This document shows, piece after piece, positions 1-6,207 of a stretch of DNA of 8,371 bases. The first letter of the stretch is position 1; each line of letters opens with the position of its first letter. The notes under the pieces are model-generated. The model had not been told where the DNA came from. It did not search any database and was given only the letters and a program-made list of their open reading frames with translations. The DNA comes from Synechococcales cyanobacterium PMM_0073 (GTDB taxonomy: Bacteria; Cyanobacteriota; Cyanobacteriia; Elainellales; Elainellaceae), in the NCBI GenBank assembly GCA_949127695.1, contig CASBQH010000480.1:1-8371 (forward strand). The letters are read 5' to 3'. The translations under genes were made by a program, and so were the position numbers.

Positions 1-766
1 AATCTTGCAGGCTTATGCCGCCCAAGACAGCCGAATTCACCTGACGCTGCGCCAAAACCGAGGCATCACCAAAAGCTCGAACGAGCTGATTGCTCAAGCC
101 AAGGGCGAGCTGATTGCCCGGATGGATGCCGATGACATTGCCCTGCCAGAGCGGTTTGCGCGGCAGGTGGCTTTTTTACAAGCCCATCTTGAAGTGGTTT
201 GCGTGGGCGGGATGCTGGACTGGATCGATGCCAAAAGTCAGCTGATTGGCCATTGCCCCATGCCGCAGAGCGACGCCGAACTCCAGCGGCAAATGCTGGG
301 CGGCGTGTCGCTGCTGCACCATCCCACCGCCATGCTGCGCCGTTCTGCTCTGCTGCAAGTCGGCGGCTACAACGAAACCATGCAGACTTCTTCTGATCTC
401 GATCTTTGGCTGCGGCTGGGCGAAGTCGGGCAATTGGCCAACCTACCAGAGACAGTGCTGCAATATCGGCTGCATTCGGCTTCCATCACCAATGCCAAGC
501 AGGCGCAACAAACTGCCGATGCGCTAGCGGCCTGTCAGCGAGCCTGGAAGCGACGTGGCATTCAGGGCGAGTTTATTCGTCAGCCTGCCGATCACCTGCA
601 TCAGCAGCAGTTCTGGCTACGCTGCGGCTGGGACGGCTTTTTGACCGGAGAGCGGGCTGTGGCTCGGCGCTGCGGCTGGCGCGCCGTGAGCGCAGCGCCA
701 CTCAACCTGGAAGCCTGGAAGCTGCTGGGCTGTGCCATGATCAAGCCGATTCAAATCCAGGCATAG
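1..766 (+). CDS. Family 2 glycosyltransferase, copy 1 of tandem array (5' end outside window)
   Basis: This is the C-terminal part (about 254 residues) of a GT-A fold family 2 glycosyltransferase, which would transfer a sugar from a nucleotide-sugar donor to a glycan or lipid-linked acceptor at the cytoplasmic membrane. The frame is open from base 2 to the TAG at 764-766. Alignment with copy 2 shows that about 47 N-terminal residues are missing, including the PVYN and DDGSTD nucleotide-binding motifs. Visible motifs are the metal-binding MDADD (nt 122-136), an LHHP acceptor-side motif, LQVGGY, and a YRLHSAS tail. The usual Glu-Asp pair before LDLW is Ser-Ser-Asp here (389-397), so the presumed base Asp is kept but the Glu is lost. 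The C-terminus has a Trp-rich helical module ending in KPIQ, shared with the next three genes. Family assignment is secure; donor and acceptor are unknown. Confidence 0.93.
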   Translation, partial: ILQAYAAQDSRIHLTLRQNRGITKSSNELIAQAKGELIARMDADDIALPERFARQVAFLQAHLEVVCVGGMLDWIDAKSQLIGHCPMPQSDAELQRQMLGGVSLLHHPTAMLRRSALLQVGGYNETMQTSSDLDLWLRLGEVGQLANLPETVLQYRLHSASITNAKQAQQTADALAACQRAWKRRGIQGEFIRQPADHLHQQQFWLRCGWDGFLTGERAVARRCGWRAVSAAPLNLEAWKLLGCAMIKPIQIQA

Positions 767-769
767 CTG

Positions 770-1690
770 ATGGTGCAAGTTTCTGTGCTGCTGCCGGTCT
801 ACAACGCTGAGCGCTACTTGAGTGAAGCGGTCGAAAGTATTCTGCGCCAAAGCTTCACTGACTTTGAGCTGCTGATCACCGACGATGGCTCCACAGACGG
901 CTCGCTGCCGCTCTTGCAGAGCTATGCCGCCCAAGACTCGCGGATTCGGCTGCTCAGCCGCGCCAACCGAGGGCTAATTTTCACGCTGAACGAAATGCTG
1001 GCGCAGGCTAAAGGCGAATTACTGGCACGAATGGACGCAGATGATATTGCCACGACTGATCGGCTGGCGCTACAAGTCCAGTTTCTGCAACAGCATCCCG
1101 AATATGTCTGCGTCGGCGGTGCGTTTAATCTAATCGACGCTCAAGGCCGGATTGTGCAGTGGATTCCAATGCCCGAACAGAACGACGAGATCCAGCAAAT
1201 GCTGCTGATGGGGCGGACGATTATCAACCATCCCTGCGCTCTAATGCGGCGGACGGCGCTCCAGCAAATTGGCGGCTATGACTCACAGATGCCCACCGTC
1301 GAAGATCTAGATATGCTGCTGAAGCTGGGCGAAGTCGGGCGGCTGGCCAATCTGCCTGATACCGTGCTGCACTACCGCTTTCACCTGGAATCAGTCAGCG
1401 CCCAAAATATCTTGTTTCAAACCGAAATGGCTGAAGCTGCCTGTCAGCGAGCCTGGAAGCGACGCGGCATCTCTGGCCAGTTTGACTCGCCTCAGCCCTG
1501 GTATCGACCGCTGCCCAATCCGGCCTCGCAGCAGCAGTTTTTGCATCGCTATGGCTGGTGGGCGTTTTGCAGCGGCTTCCGGCGCACCGCTGCCCGCTGC
1601 GGCATCCAGGCAATTTTGGCGCGTCCCCAAACGCCCGAAAGCTGGAAGCTGCTGATCTGCGCCCTGCTCAAGCCGATTCCTGCCCAATAA
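770..1690 (+). CDS. Family 2 glycosyltransferase, copy 2
   Basis: This complete 306-residue GT-A glycosyltransferase has no signal peptide or obvious membrane segment, so it should be a cytoplasmic or membrane-associated enzyme using a nucleotide-sugar donor. Motifs in order are VLLPVYNAE (residues 6-14), DDGSTD (38-43, nucleotide binding), MDADD (88-92, with the metal-binding Asp-Ala-Asp), INHPCALMRR (152-161), QIGGY (166-170), the catalytic Glu-Asp of VEDLD (177-181) and YRFHLESVS (202-210). The C-terminal 50 residues form the array's Trp-rich helical module (YGWWAF at 261-266, ending KPIPAQ). The ATG lies 3 nt after the copy 1 stop with only a weak AGG (759-761) upstream, so translation is probably coupled. 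The CACC-type variation seen in other copies is absent and all key residues are present. Product sugar is unknown. Confidence 0.96.
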   Translation: MVQVSVLLPVYNAERYLSEAVESILRQSFTDFELLITDDGSTDGSLPLLQSYAAQDSRIRLLSRANRGLIFTLNEMLAQAKGELLARMDADDIATTDRLALQVQFLQQHPEYVCVGGAFNLIDAQGRIVQWIPMPEQNDEIQQMLLMGRTIINHPCALMRRTALQQIGGYDSQMPTVEDLDMLLKLGEVGRLANLPDTVLHYRFHLESVSAQNILFQTEMAEAACQRAWKRRGISGQFDSPQPWYRPLPNPASQQQFLHRYGWWAFCSGFRRTAARCGIQAILARPQTPESWKLLICALLKPIPAQ

Positions 1691-1698
1691 CCAGAACT

Positions 1699-2637
1699 AT
1701 GCCGCTAATCTCCGTCCTGATGCCGGTCTACAACGCGCAGCCTTATTTGTCTCAGGCCGTTGAAAGCATCCTGAACCAAAGCCTGGGCGACTTCGAGTTT
1801 CTGATCCTAGACGACGGCTCGACCGATCGCTCTGCCAAAATTCTGCGCGGCTATGCGGCTGAGGATTCACGCATTCAGCTGACCCATCGCCCCAACGGCG
1901 GCTATGTCTCGGCGCTCAATTCGCTGCTGCATCAGGCCACCGGCGAGCTGATTGCCCGCATGGATGCCGATGATATTGCCCTGCCAGAGCGGTTTGCTCA
2001 GCAGGCGGCCTTTTTGCAGGCGCATCCAGAAGTGGTCTGCCTCGGCGGCGCACAGGACTGGATTGATGAGGCAGGGCGGATTTTGCTGCATCACCCCGAA
2101 GCTGAACAAAACGACGAGATCCAGCGGCTCGCCCTCAGTGGCCAAACGCCGATTAACCATCCGTCGGCCATGATCCGGTGCGCTGCAATGCTGCAAGTGG
2201 GCGGCTATGACGAAGCCCTTTGCCCTGCCGAAGATCTTGACCTCTGGCTGAAGCTGGGCGAAGTCGGCCAGCTCGCCAACCTCAGCGCTACGGTGCTGCA
2301 ATATCGCCAGCATTCCGGCTCAGTCAGCGAACGTCGCCAGCTAGAGCAAACCGCCAAACGCCGCTTGGCCTGCCAGCAAGCCTGGACAAGACGCCGCATT
2401 CCAGCAGGCCAAGCGCAGTTTCACGAAGCCCCGCCTTGGCGTCCGGTCGATCGGCCTTCGCGGCATCAGTTTATGACGCTGTACGGCTGGTGGTTTTTTA
2501 ATGCAGGCCAACGGCAGGCAGCGCTGATTTACGGACTCAAAGCAATTCGCGCCTTGCCCTGGGCAACTGAAGGCTGGAAATTGCTTGCCTGTGCGCTGAT
2601 TAAGCCCATGCCGCCTCAAGCGGAGATTTCTAAATGA
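1699..2637 (+). CDS. Family 2 glycosyltransferase, copy 3
   Basis: This is a complete 312-residue GT2 paralog. Motifs are VLMPVYNAQ (6-14), DDGSTD (38-43), MDADD (88-92), INHPSAM (152-158), QVGGY (166-170), AEDLD (177-181) and YRQHSGSVS (202-210), followed by the shared C-terminal module (YGWWFFNAG at 262-270, KPMP near the end). The ATG at 1699 was chosen because it puts every motif at the same residue number as in copy 2; an in-frame ATG at 1558 would run 133 nt into copy 2 and add 47 residues unlike the family. The gap to copy 2 is 8 nt with no clear Shine-Dalgarno. One local oddity is Arg-Cys (MIRC) where the other copies have Arg-Arg. It matches copy 1 closely in its central region. Catalytic residues are intact, and the acceptor is unknown. 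Confidence 0.95.
   Translation: MPLISVLMPVYNAQPYLSQAVESILNQSLGDFEFLILDDGSTDRSAKILRGYAAEDSRIQLTHRPNGGYVSALNSLLHQATGELIARMDADDIALPERFAQQAAFLQAHPEVVCLGGAQDWIDEAGRILLHHPEAEQNDEIQRLALSGQTPINHPSAMIRCAAMLQVGGYDEALCPAEDLDLWLKLGEVGQLANLSATVLQYRQHSGSVSERRQLEQTAKRRLACQQAWTRRRIPAGQAQFHEAPPWRPVDRPSRHQFMTLYGWWFFNAGQRQAALIYGLKAIRALPWATEGWKLLACALIKPMPPQAEISK
2622..2625 (+). promoter_or_regulatory. Ribosome binding site for copy 4
   Basis: GGAG lies 8 nt before the ATG at 2634, inside the last codons of copy 3. It supports this start even though ATG and TGA overlap (ATGA at 2634-2637), an arrangement typical of translational coupling. Confidence 0.6.
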
Positions 2638-3578
2638 GCGATCCAAACTCCCCGCCGCTAGTTTCAGTGCTGATGGCGGTCTACAACAGCGAACGCTATC
2701 TGGCACAGGCCGTTGAGAGCATTCTAAATCAAACGCTGCACGCGCTAGAGTTCGTCATCATTGACGATGGTTCCACCGACCGCTCGCTGGCCATTTTGCA
2801 GCAGTACGCCGCTCAAGATCCCCGGATTCGGTTAACCAGTCGGGAAAATCGCGGCATTCCCCAGACGCGCAACGAGCTGCTGGAGATGGCCAGAGCTGAG
2901 CTACTTGCCGTGATGGACTCAGATGACGTAGCGCTGCCGGAGCGTTTGGAGCAGCAAGTAGCGTTTTTGCAGGCGCATCCTAAAGTGGTTTGTTTGGGCA
3001 GCGCTTTCGAGCTCATCGATGCTCAAAATCGCCGCATTACTAAGCTGCCTGTGCCCCTGGAAGACCGTGAAATTCAGGCTCAGATTTTGGCTGGACATGC
3101 CGCTATTTTCCAGCCCTGCGCCATGATGCGTCGTCAGGCGGTTGAGCAAATCGGCGGCTACAGTCTGGCCATGACGCAGGCTGAAGATCTCGATCTGTGG
3201 CTAAAGCTAGGGGAAATTGGCAACTTGGCCAATCTGCCGGAAGTCTTGGTAAAATATCGACTTCATGCCAATTCAGTCAGCGAACAAGACTGCGCCTTAC
3301 AGCGACAGAAAGCCCTCGAAGCCTGCCAGCAGGCATGGCAGCGGCGCGGAATAGTTGGAGAATTTGAGGCAACCAACGCTTGGCGTCCGGGCAGAGATCG
3401 CAACTCCCAGCACCGCTTTGCCTTGCAGTATGGCTGGTGGGCGTTTAACAGCGGCGAACGTCAGACAGCTTTAATCTACGCACTCAAGGCCATTCGACTC
3501 TGCCCTGGCCGGATTACAGGCTGGCAGCTGTTGCGCTCTGGACTACTTAAGCCGATACCGCAGGCTGAATCTAGCTAG
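2634..3578 (+). CDS. Family 2 glycosyltransferase, copy 4
   Basis: This complete 314-residue GT2 paralog begins in a 4-nt ATGA overlap with copy 3. Motifs are VLMAVYNSE (12-20), DDGSTD (44-49), MDSDD (94-98, Asp-Ser-Asp instead of Asp-Ala-Asp), QIGGY (172-176), AEDLD (183-187) and YRLHANSVS (208-216), then the C-terminal module with YGWWAFNSG and a KPIP tail. It differs from its neighbours at two family-conserved spots: the His-Pro of NHP/HHP is Gln-Pro (FQPCAMMRR), and GEL before the DXD is AEL. The catalytic Glu-Asp remains, so it is probably active but may use a different acceptor. It is the last gene of the packed array, with a weak terminator-like dyad starting just after its stop. Exact reaction is unknown. 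Confidence 0.95.
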   Translation: MSDPNSPPLVSVLMAVYNSERYLAQAVESILNQTLHALEFVIIDDGSTDRSLAILQQYAAQDPRIRLTSRENRGIPQTRNELLEMARAELLAVMDSDDVALPERLEQQVAFLQAHPKVVCLGSAFELIDAQNRRITKLPVPLEDREIQAQILAGHAAIFQPCAMMRRQAVEQIGGYSLAMTQAEDLDLWLKLGEIGNLANLPEVLVKYRLHANSVSEQDCALQRQKALEACQQAWQRRGIVGEFEATNAWRPGRDRNSQHRFALQYGWWAFNSGERQTALIYALKAIRLCPGRITGWQLLRSGLLKPIPQAESS

Positions 3579-3636
3579 TAGGATACCCAAAAGCATCTAG
3601 TGATAATCACCAGCAGCTAAAGTATCATCCTATTTT
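3579..3636 (+). terminator. Possible weak terminator after the GT2 array
   Basis: TAGGAT (3579-3584) pairs with ATCCTA (3627-3632), which is followed directly by TTTT (3633-3636). Within the loop, bases 3597-3603 pair with 3607-3613 with one mismatch around TAA. The stems are short and AT-rich and the outer loop is 42 nt, so this is only a candidate transcription stop or operator dyad. Confidence 0.25.
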
Positions 3637-3641
3637 CGTGA

Positions 3642-3791
3642 CTGAGTGAAATTACTGAAGACGGGAAAAAGATTTGGATTGCAGTCTAGCTCGGTGCAGA
3701 TAAACCCAGTAAAATTGCGGGTGAACCTGCTGGAAATATGCTGAAAAGTGAGTCAGATCATATTCAAGCCATAGAGGTCATGCTTTACTAA
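3642..3791 (+). pseudogene. Possible decayed fragment of an unidentified gene
   Basis: In this frame the gap reads as two protein-like stretches split by one TAG (3687-3689). The first, from 3642, contains ITEDGKKIWIAV; the second, up to the TAA at 3789-3791, contains LGADKPSKIAGEPAG and ESDHIQAIEVMLY. The composition (Lys/Asp/Glu-rich, alternating hydrophobics) looks coding rather than random, yet there is no start codon for the whole and no family I recognise. The only intact part would be 17 residues from the ATG at 3738. It could equally be chance. Confidence 0.2.
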
Positions 3792-3860
3792 ACGTCATTA
3801 GTTTTTCGATCCACAGAGTTTCACAGCTCGATTGCTTCATTGTAAAAGTTCTGAAAGTTT

Positions 3861-3865
3861 GAGGA
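3861..3865 (+). promoter_or_regulatory. Ribosome binding site deciding the GTG start at 3874
   Basis: GAGGA lies 8 nt before GTG 3874, a near-ideal Shine-Dalgarno position. It favours this start over an in-frame TTG at 3832, which has no such element, and over the TTG at 3859, which overlaps the element. Confidence 0.65.
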
Positions 3866-3873
3866 ATAAACTT

Positions 3874-4863
3874 GTGGTGCACCCCAAAACTCAGCCAGCG
3901 CTAGTCAGCGTGATTGTGCCGCTCTACAACGCTGAGTCCTATGTGACCGCAGCCCTCACCTCGCTATTGAGTCAGCAGGTGACGCTAGAAGTGATTGTAG
4001 TGAATGACGGCTCCACAGATCGTTCGCTTGAGCGAGTCAAAGCCATTTCTGACAGCCGCCTGCGCCTGATTGACAGTCCAGCCAAAGGAATTGCTGCCGC
4101 CTTAAATGCCGGATTGGCAGCAGCGCAGGGCGAATTTTTAGTGCGATGCGATGCAGATGATCTCTATCCTGCCGGACGAATTTTGCAGCAGGTGGAATGG
4201 CTGAGCCAGCATCCCGAATTTGGAGCGGTCTGTGGGGGCTATGCAGCAGTTGATCCCAAGGGCACTGCCTTGGTGGAATTTAACGACAGCGGTTTAGCCG
4301 AAGAAATTACCTCAGAGCTATCTGCCGGATTTGTCCGCACCCATTTTTGTACCTATGCGCTGCGAACTGAGGCGGCCAGAGCCATCGGCGGCTTTCGCAG
4401 CTATTTCACCACAGGCGAAGATATTGACTTTCAGCTGCGTTTGGCAGAAGCCTGCCGCGTCTGGTATCAGCCTGGAGTTCACTACCACTACCGCCTGCAT
4501 CAGAGTTCCATTACCCATACCCGCAGCACTGCCGAACGGGAGTTCTTTGATAGCATGGCGCGTCAGTTTCAATCCCAGCGCCAAATCAGCGGCTCAGACA
4601 ATCTAGAGCGCGGCCAGCCTCCCAGCCTGCCTGAATTGGCTGCTAGCCGTCCACTCTCCGCTGCCCAGCATATTCAAAAATTTCTGCTTTGGCGCGCTTG
4701 GTACGAGCATCAGGCTGGCCAAAAGTATCAGGCGATCCTCACAGGAGTTCGCTCAGCGCTGATGGTGCCCAGCAATCTCTCAACTTGGAGAAGTCTAGTC
4801 GTACTCACAGTAAAACCTACCGAATCCGCGAAACTGCTGGTTAGACCCACGTTTCGCCCTTAA
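3874..4863 (+). CDS. Family 2 glycosyltransferase, divergent fifth copy
   Basis: This 329-residue GT-A glycosyltransferase is related to the four upstream genes but clearly more distant. Motifs with the GTG start are VIVPLYNAE (13-21), NDGSTD (44-49), RCDADD (91-96), GGF (172-174), the Glu-Asp of GEDIDF (181-186) and YRLHQSSIT (206-214). The C-terminal tail again has the pattern Trp-x-x-Ala/His, Gly-Gln, Ala-x-x-x-Pro, Ser-Thr-Trp and VKP, so the helical module is conserved at low similarity. The acceptor-side segment is ARTH-like (FVRTHFC) instead of NHP, which suggests another acceptor. It sits after a 295-nt gap and probably has its own promoter. It is likely a partner in the same polysaccharide pathway; the sugar and linkage cannot be told. 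Confidence 0.93.
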   Translation: MVHPKTQPALVSVIVPLYNAESYVTAALTSLLSQQVTLEVIVVNDGSTDRSLERVKAISDSRLRLIDSPAKGIAAALNAGLAAAQGEFLVRCDADDLYPAGRILQQVEWLSQHPEFGAVCGGYAAVDPKGTALVEFNDSGLAEEITSELSAGFVRTHFCTYALRTEAARAIGGFRSYFTTGEDIDFQLRLAEACRVWYQPGVHYHYRLHQSSITHTRSTAEREFFDSMARQFQSQRQISGSDNLERGQPPSLPELAASRPLSAAQHIQKFLLWRAWYEHQAGQKYQAILTGVRSALMVPSNLSTWRSLVVLTVKPTESAKLLVRPTFRP

Positions 4864-4894
4864 AATTACTTTAGATCTTCCTCATCCACTACCT

Positions 4895-6013
4895 ATGACT
4901 CTGCTTGATGCTGCGCCTGATGCTGCGCGCCATACGCCGCTCTATGCCCGTCACGTTGCCCTCAAGGCACGGCTGGTATCATTCTCAGGCTGGGAAATGC
5001 CGGTGCAATACAGCGGTATCACCAAAGAGCATGAGGCGGTGCGGCAGCGAGTGGGGCTATTTGATATCTCGCATATGGGCAAGTTTTGCTTTCGGGGCAA
5101 GCATCTGCTTCAACAATTGCAGGCATTGGTGCCCACTGACCTCAGCAGCCTAAAGCCAGGAATGGCGCAGTATACGGTATTGCTCAATCCCAGCGGCGGC
5201 ATCATTGATGACCTGATTTTCTATGATCAAGGCTGCAATGCAGCAGGCGAGCAGCAGGTGATGGCGATTGTGAATGCGGCCACCACGCAAAAAGACAAAG
5301 ATTGGTTTCTAACCCATCTAGATGCGAGGATTAGCCTAGAAGATCGCTCAGAACAGCTGCTGCTGGCCTTGCAGGGGCCAGAGGCTGTTTCAGCGCTACA
5401 GCCGTTTGTGCAGGCCGATCTGTCGGCAGTGCCGCGATTTGGCCATTTAGAAAGCCTGGTACTGGGGCAACCTGGCTTTTTGGCGCGAACTGGCTACACC
5501 GGCGAGGATGGCTTTGAGATCATGCTGGCTCCAGAAACTGGACTGGCGCTCTGGGATGAACTGCTGGCGGCAGGCATTTTGCCCTGTGGATTGGGCGCGC
5601 GCGATACGCTGAGGCTAGAGGCAGCAATGGCGCTCTATGGCCAAGATATTAACGACAGCACGACGCCACTAGAGGCGGGGCTAGGCTGGCTGGTGCAGCT
5701 TGATCAGGTGGGCGAGTTTGTTGGACGCGAAGTTTTGGTCAACCAAAAGCAGTCCGGCGTGGCGCGGCGGCTGGTGGGGCTACAGCTGGCAGGACGCAAT
5801 ATTGCACGGCATGATTACCCAATTTTGCAGGATGGTTTGCCCATAGGTCAGATCACCAGCGGCACACTCTCGCCCACGCTGGGCTACCCGATTGCGCTGG
5901 GCTATCTGCCAACTGCCCTTGCCAAAATTGGCCAAACTATAGAAGTTGAAATTCGCGGCAAGGCTTATCCCGCCACCGTAGTCAAGCGTCCGTTTTACAA
6001 GAGTGCTGGGTAA
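4895..6013 (+). CDS. gcvT: Aminomethyltransferase, glycine cleavage system T protein
   Basis: This 372-residue protein is the T subunit of the glycine cleavage system. It moves the methylene group from aminomethyl-lipoyl H protein to tetrahydrofolate and releases ammonia; in phototrophs this serves photorespiratory glycine use and one-carbon supply. Diagnostic segments are TPLYARHVALKARLVSFSGW (14-33), FDISHMG (56-62), GGIIDDLI with the catalytic Asp pair (101-108), NAATTQKDKDW (127-137), ALQGP (158-162), ARTGYTGEDGFE (197-208), GLGARDTLRLEA (232-243) and the C-terminal VKRPFYK (363-369). Length is normal and no key segment is missing. The ATG has no recognisable Shine-Dalgarno. It follows the fifth transferase by 31 nt, so read-through is possible, but the functions are unrelated. 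gcvH and gcvP are not in the window. Confidence 0.97.
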   Translation: MTLLDAAPDAARHTPLYARHVALKARLVSFSGWEMPVQYSGITKEHEAVRQRVGLFDISHMGKFCFRGKHLLQQLQALVPTDLSSLKPGMAQYTVLLNPSGGIIDDLIFYDQGCNAAGEQQVMAIVNAATTQKDKDWFLTHLDARISLEDRSEQLLLALQGPEAVSALQPFVQADLSAVPRFGHLESLVLGQPGFLARTGYTGEDGFEIMLAPETGLALWDELLAAGILPCGLGARDTLRLEAAMALYGQDINDSTTPLEAGLGWLVQLDQVGEFVGREVLVNQKQSGVARRLVGLQLAGRNIARHDYPILQDGLPIGQITSGTLSPTLGYPIALGYLPTALAKIGQTIEVEIRGKAYPATVVKRPFYKSAG

Positions 6014-6053
6014 AGGGATTGGCTCTAGTGTAGGTAAGATGAGAACGATCGAG

Positions 6054-6084
6054 ATATGTTCACAATATTGAGTTATGAACATAT
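6054..6084. repeat. Perfect 9-bp inverted repeat downstream of gcvT
   Basis: ATATGTTCA (6054-6062) and TGAACATAT (6076-6084) are exact reverse complements around a 13-nt centre whose first eight bases, CAATATTG, are themselves palindromic. It lies 40 nt past the gcvT stop in the convergent gap. There is no T-run after it, so it is not a classic terminator; a protein-binding dyad or a weak bidirectional stop is possible. Confidence 0.6.
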
Positions 6085-6200
6085 TATATATTTGGAGATA
6101 CCGCCAATTTACTGATTCGCAAGATAAAAAATTTATATATTCAGCAGCGTTCTCTGAGCTTAAGTCAGAGTTTAGAGAATCTAGAACCCGGTATGCGTAA
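6075..6200 (+). CDS. Doubtful 41-residue reading frame in the convergent gap
   Basis: An ATG at 6075 opens a 41-codon frame to the TAA at 6198-6200. The product would be basic and hydrophilic (MNILYIWRYRQF at the start, then Lys/Arg/Ser-rich), with no recognised family, signal or membrane segment. There is no good Shine-Dalgarno, only GAG 2 nt before the ATG. Its first codons lie inside the right arm of the 6054-6084 inverted repeat. I list it because it is the only intact plus-strand frame in this 194-nt gap; chance is the more likely explanation. Confidence 0.15.
   Translation: MNILYIWRYRQFTDSQDKKFIYSAAFSELKSEFRESRTRYA
6152..6170 (-). terminator. Possible terminator for the GIY-YIG gene
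   Basis: CTCTGA (6152-6157) pairs perfectly with TCAGAG (6165-6170) over a 7-nt loop. Read on the minus strand it lies about 37 nt past the nuclease stop codon. A T-run (the complement of AAAAAA at 6126-6131) comes only some 20 nt later, so it is non-canonical. It could act in both directions between the convergent genes. Confidence 0.3.
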
Positions 6201-6207
6201 GATTCAA

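Larger units (their letters stand above)
1..3578 (+). repeat. Tandem array of four paralogous GT2 genes
   Basis: Four neighbouring genes in the same orientation encode proteins of one length class that can be aligned from end to end. In copies 2 and 3 the catalytic motifs fall at identical residue numbers. All share a C-terminal module with the pattern YGWW, Gly-x-Arg, Ala-x-x-Pro, W-x-L-L and a terminal KP. DNA similarity is patchy. Bases 104-159 and 1942-1997 match at 54 of 56 positions, and 530-555 matches 1439-1464 exactly (26 nt), while flanking codons differ freely. This points to duplication within the locus followed by local recombination. The array probably continues to the left of the window. 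Confidence 0.9.
3579..3873 (+). other. Intergenic region between copy 4 and the fifth GT2 gene
   Basis: This 295-nt gap is AT-richer than the flanking genes. It begins with the weak dyad at 3579-3636, then contains a protein-like but interrupted frame (3642-3791), and ends with the ribosome binding site of the next gene. A promoter for the fifth transferase is expected here. The only candidate I can point to is TTTCAC (3819-3824) with TAAAAG (3843-3848) at 18-nt spacing, which matches the consensus poorly. No tRNA-like or strong hairpin structure is seen. Confidence 0.5.

Noticed and set aside
1558..1698. Upstream in-frame ATG giving copy 3 a 47-residue N-terminal extension
   Set aside because: The extension lies inside the coding sequence of copy 2 in another frame and does not resemble any GT2 N-terminus. 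The ATG at 1699 aligns exactly with copy 2.
1867..2313. 148-codon open frame on the minus strand inside copy 3
   Set aside because: It is antisense to a clearly coding gene with intact GT2 motifs; such frames recur opposite other copies because of shared codon composition.
3832..3873. TTG start at 3832 for the fifth transferase
   Set aside because: It has no Shine-Dalgarno, whereas GTG 3874 follows GAGGA at ideal spacing and gives a family-like N-terminus.
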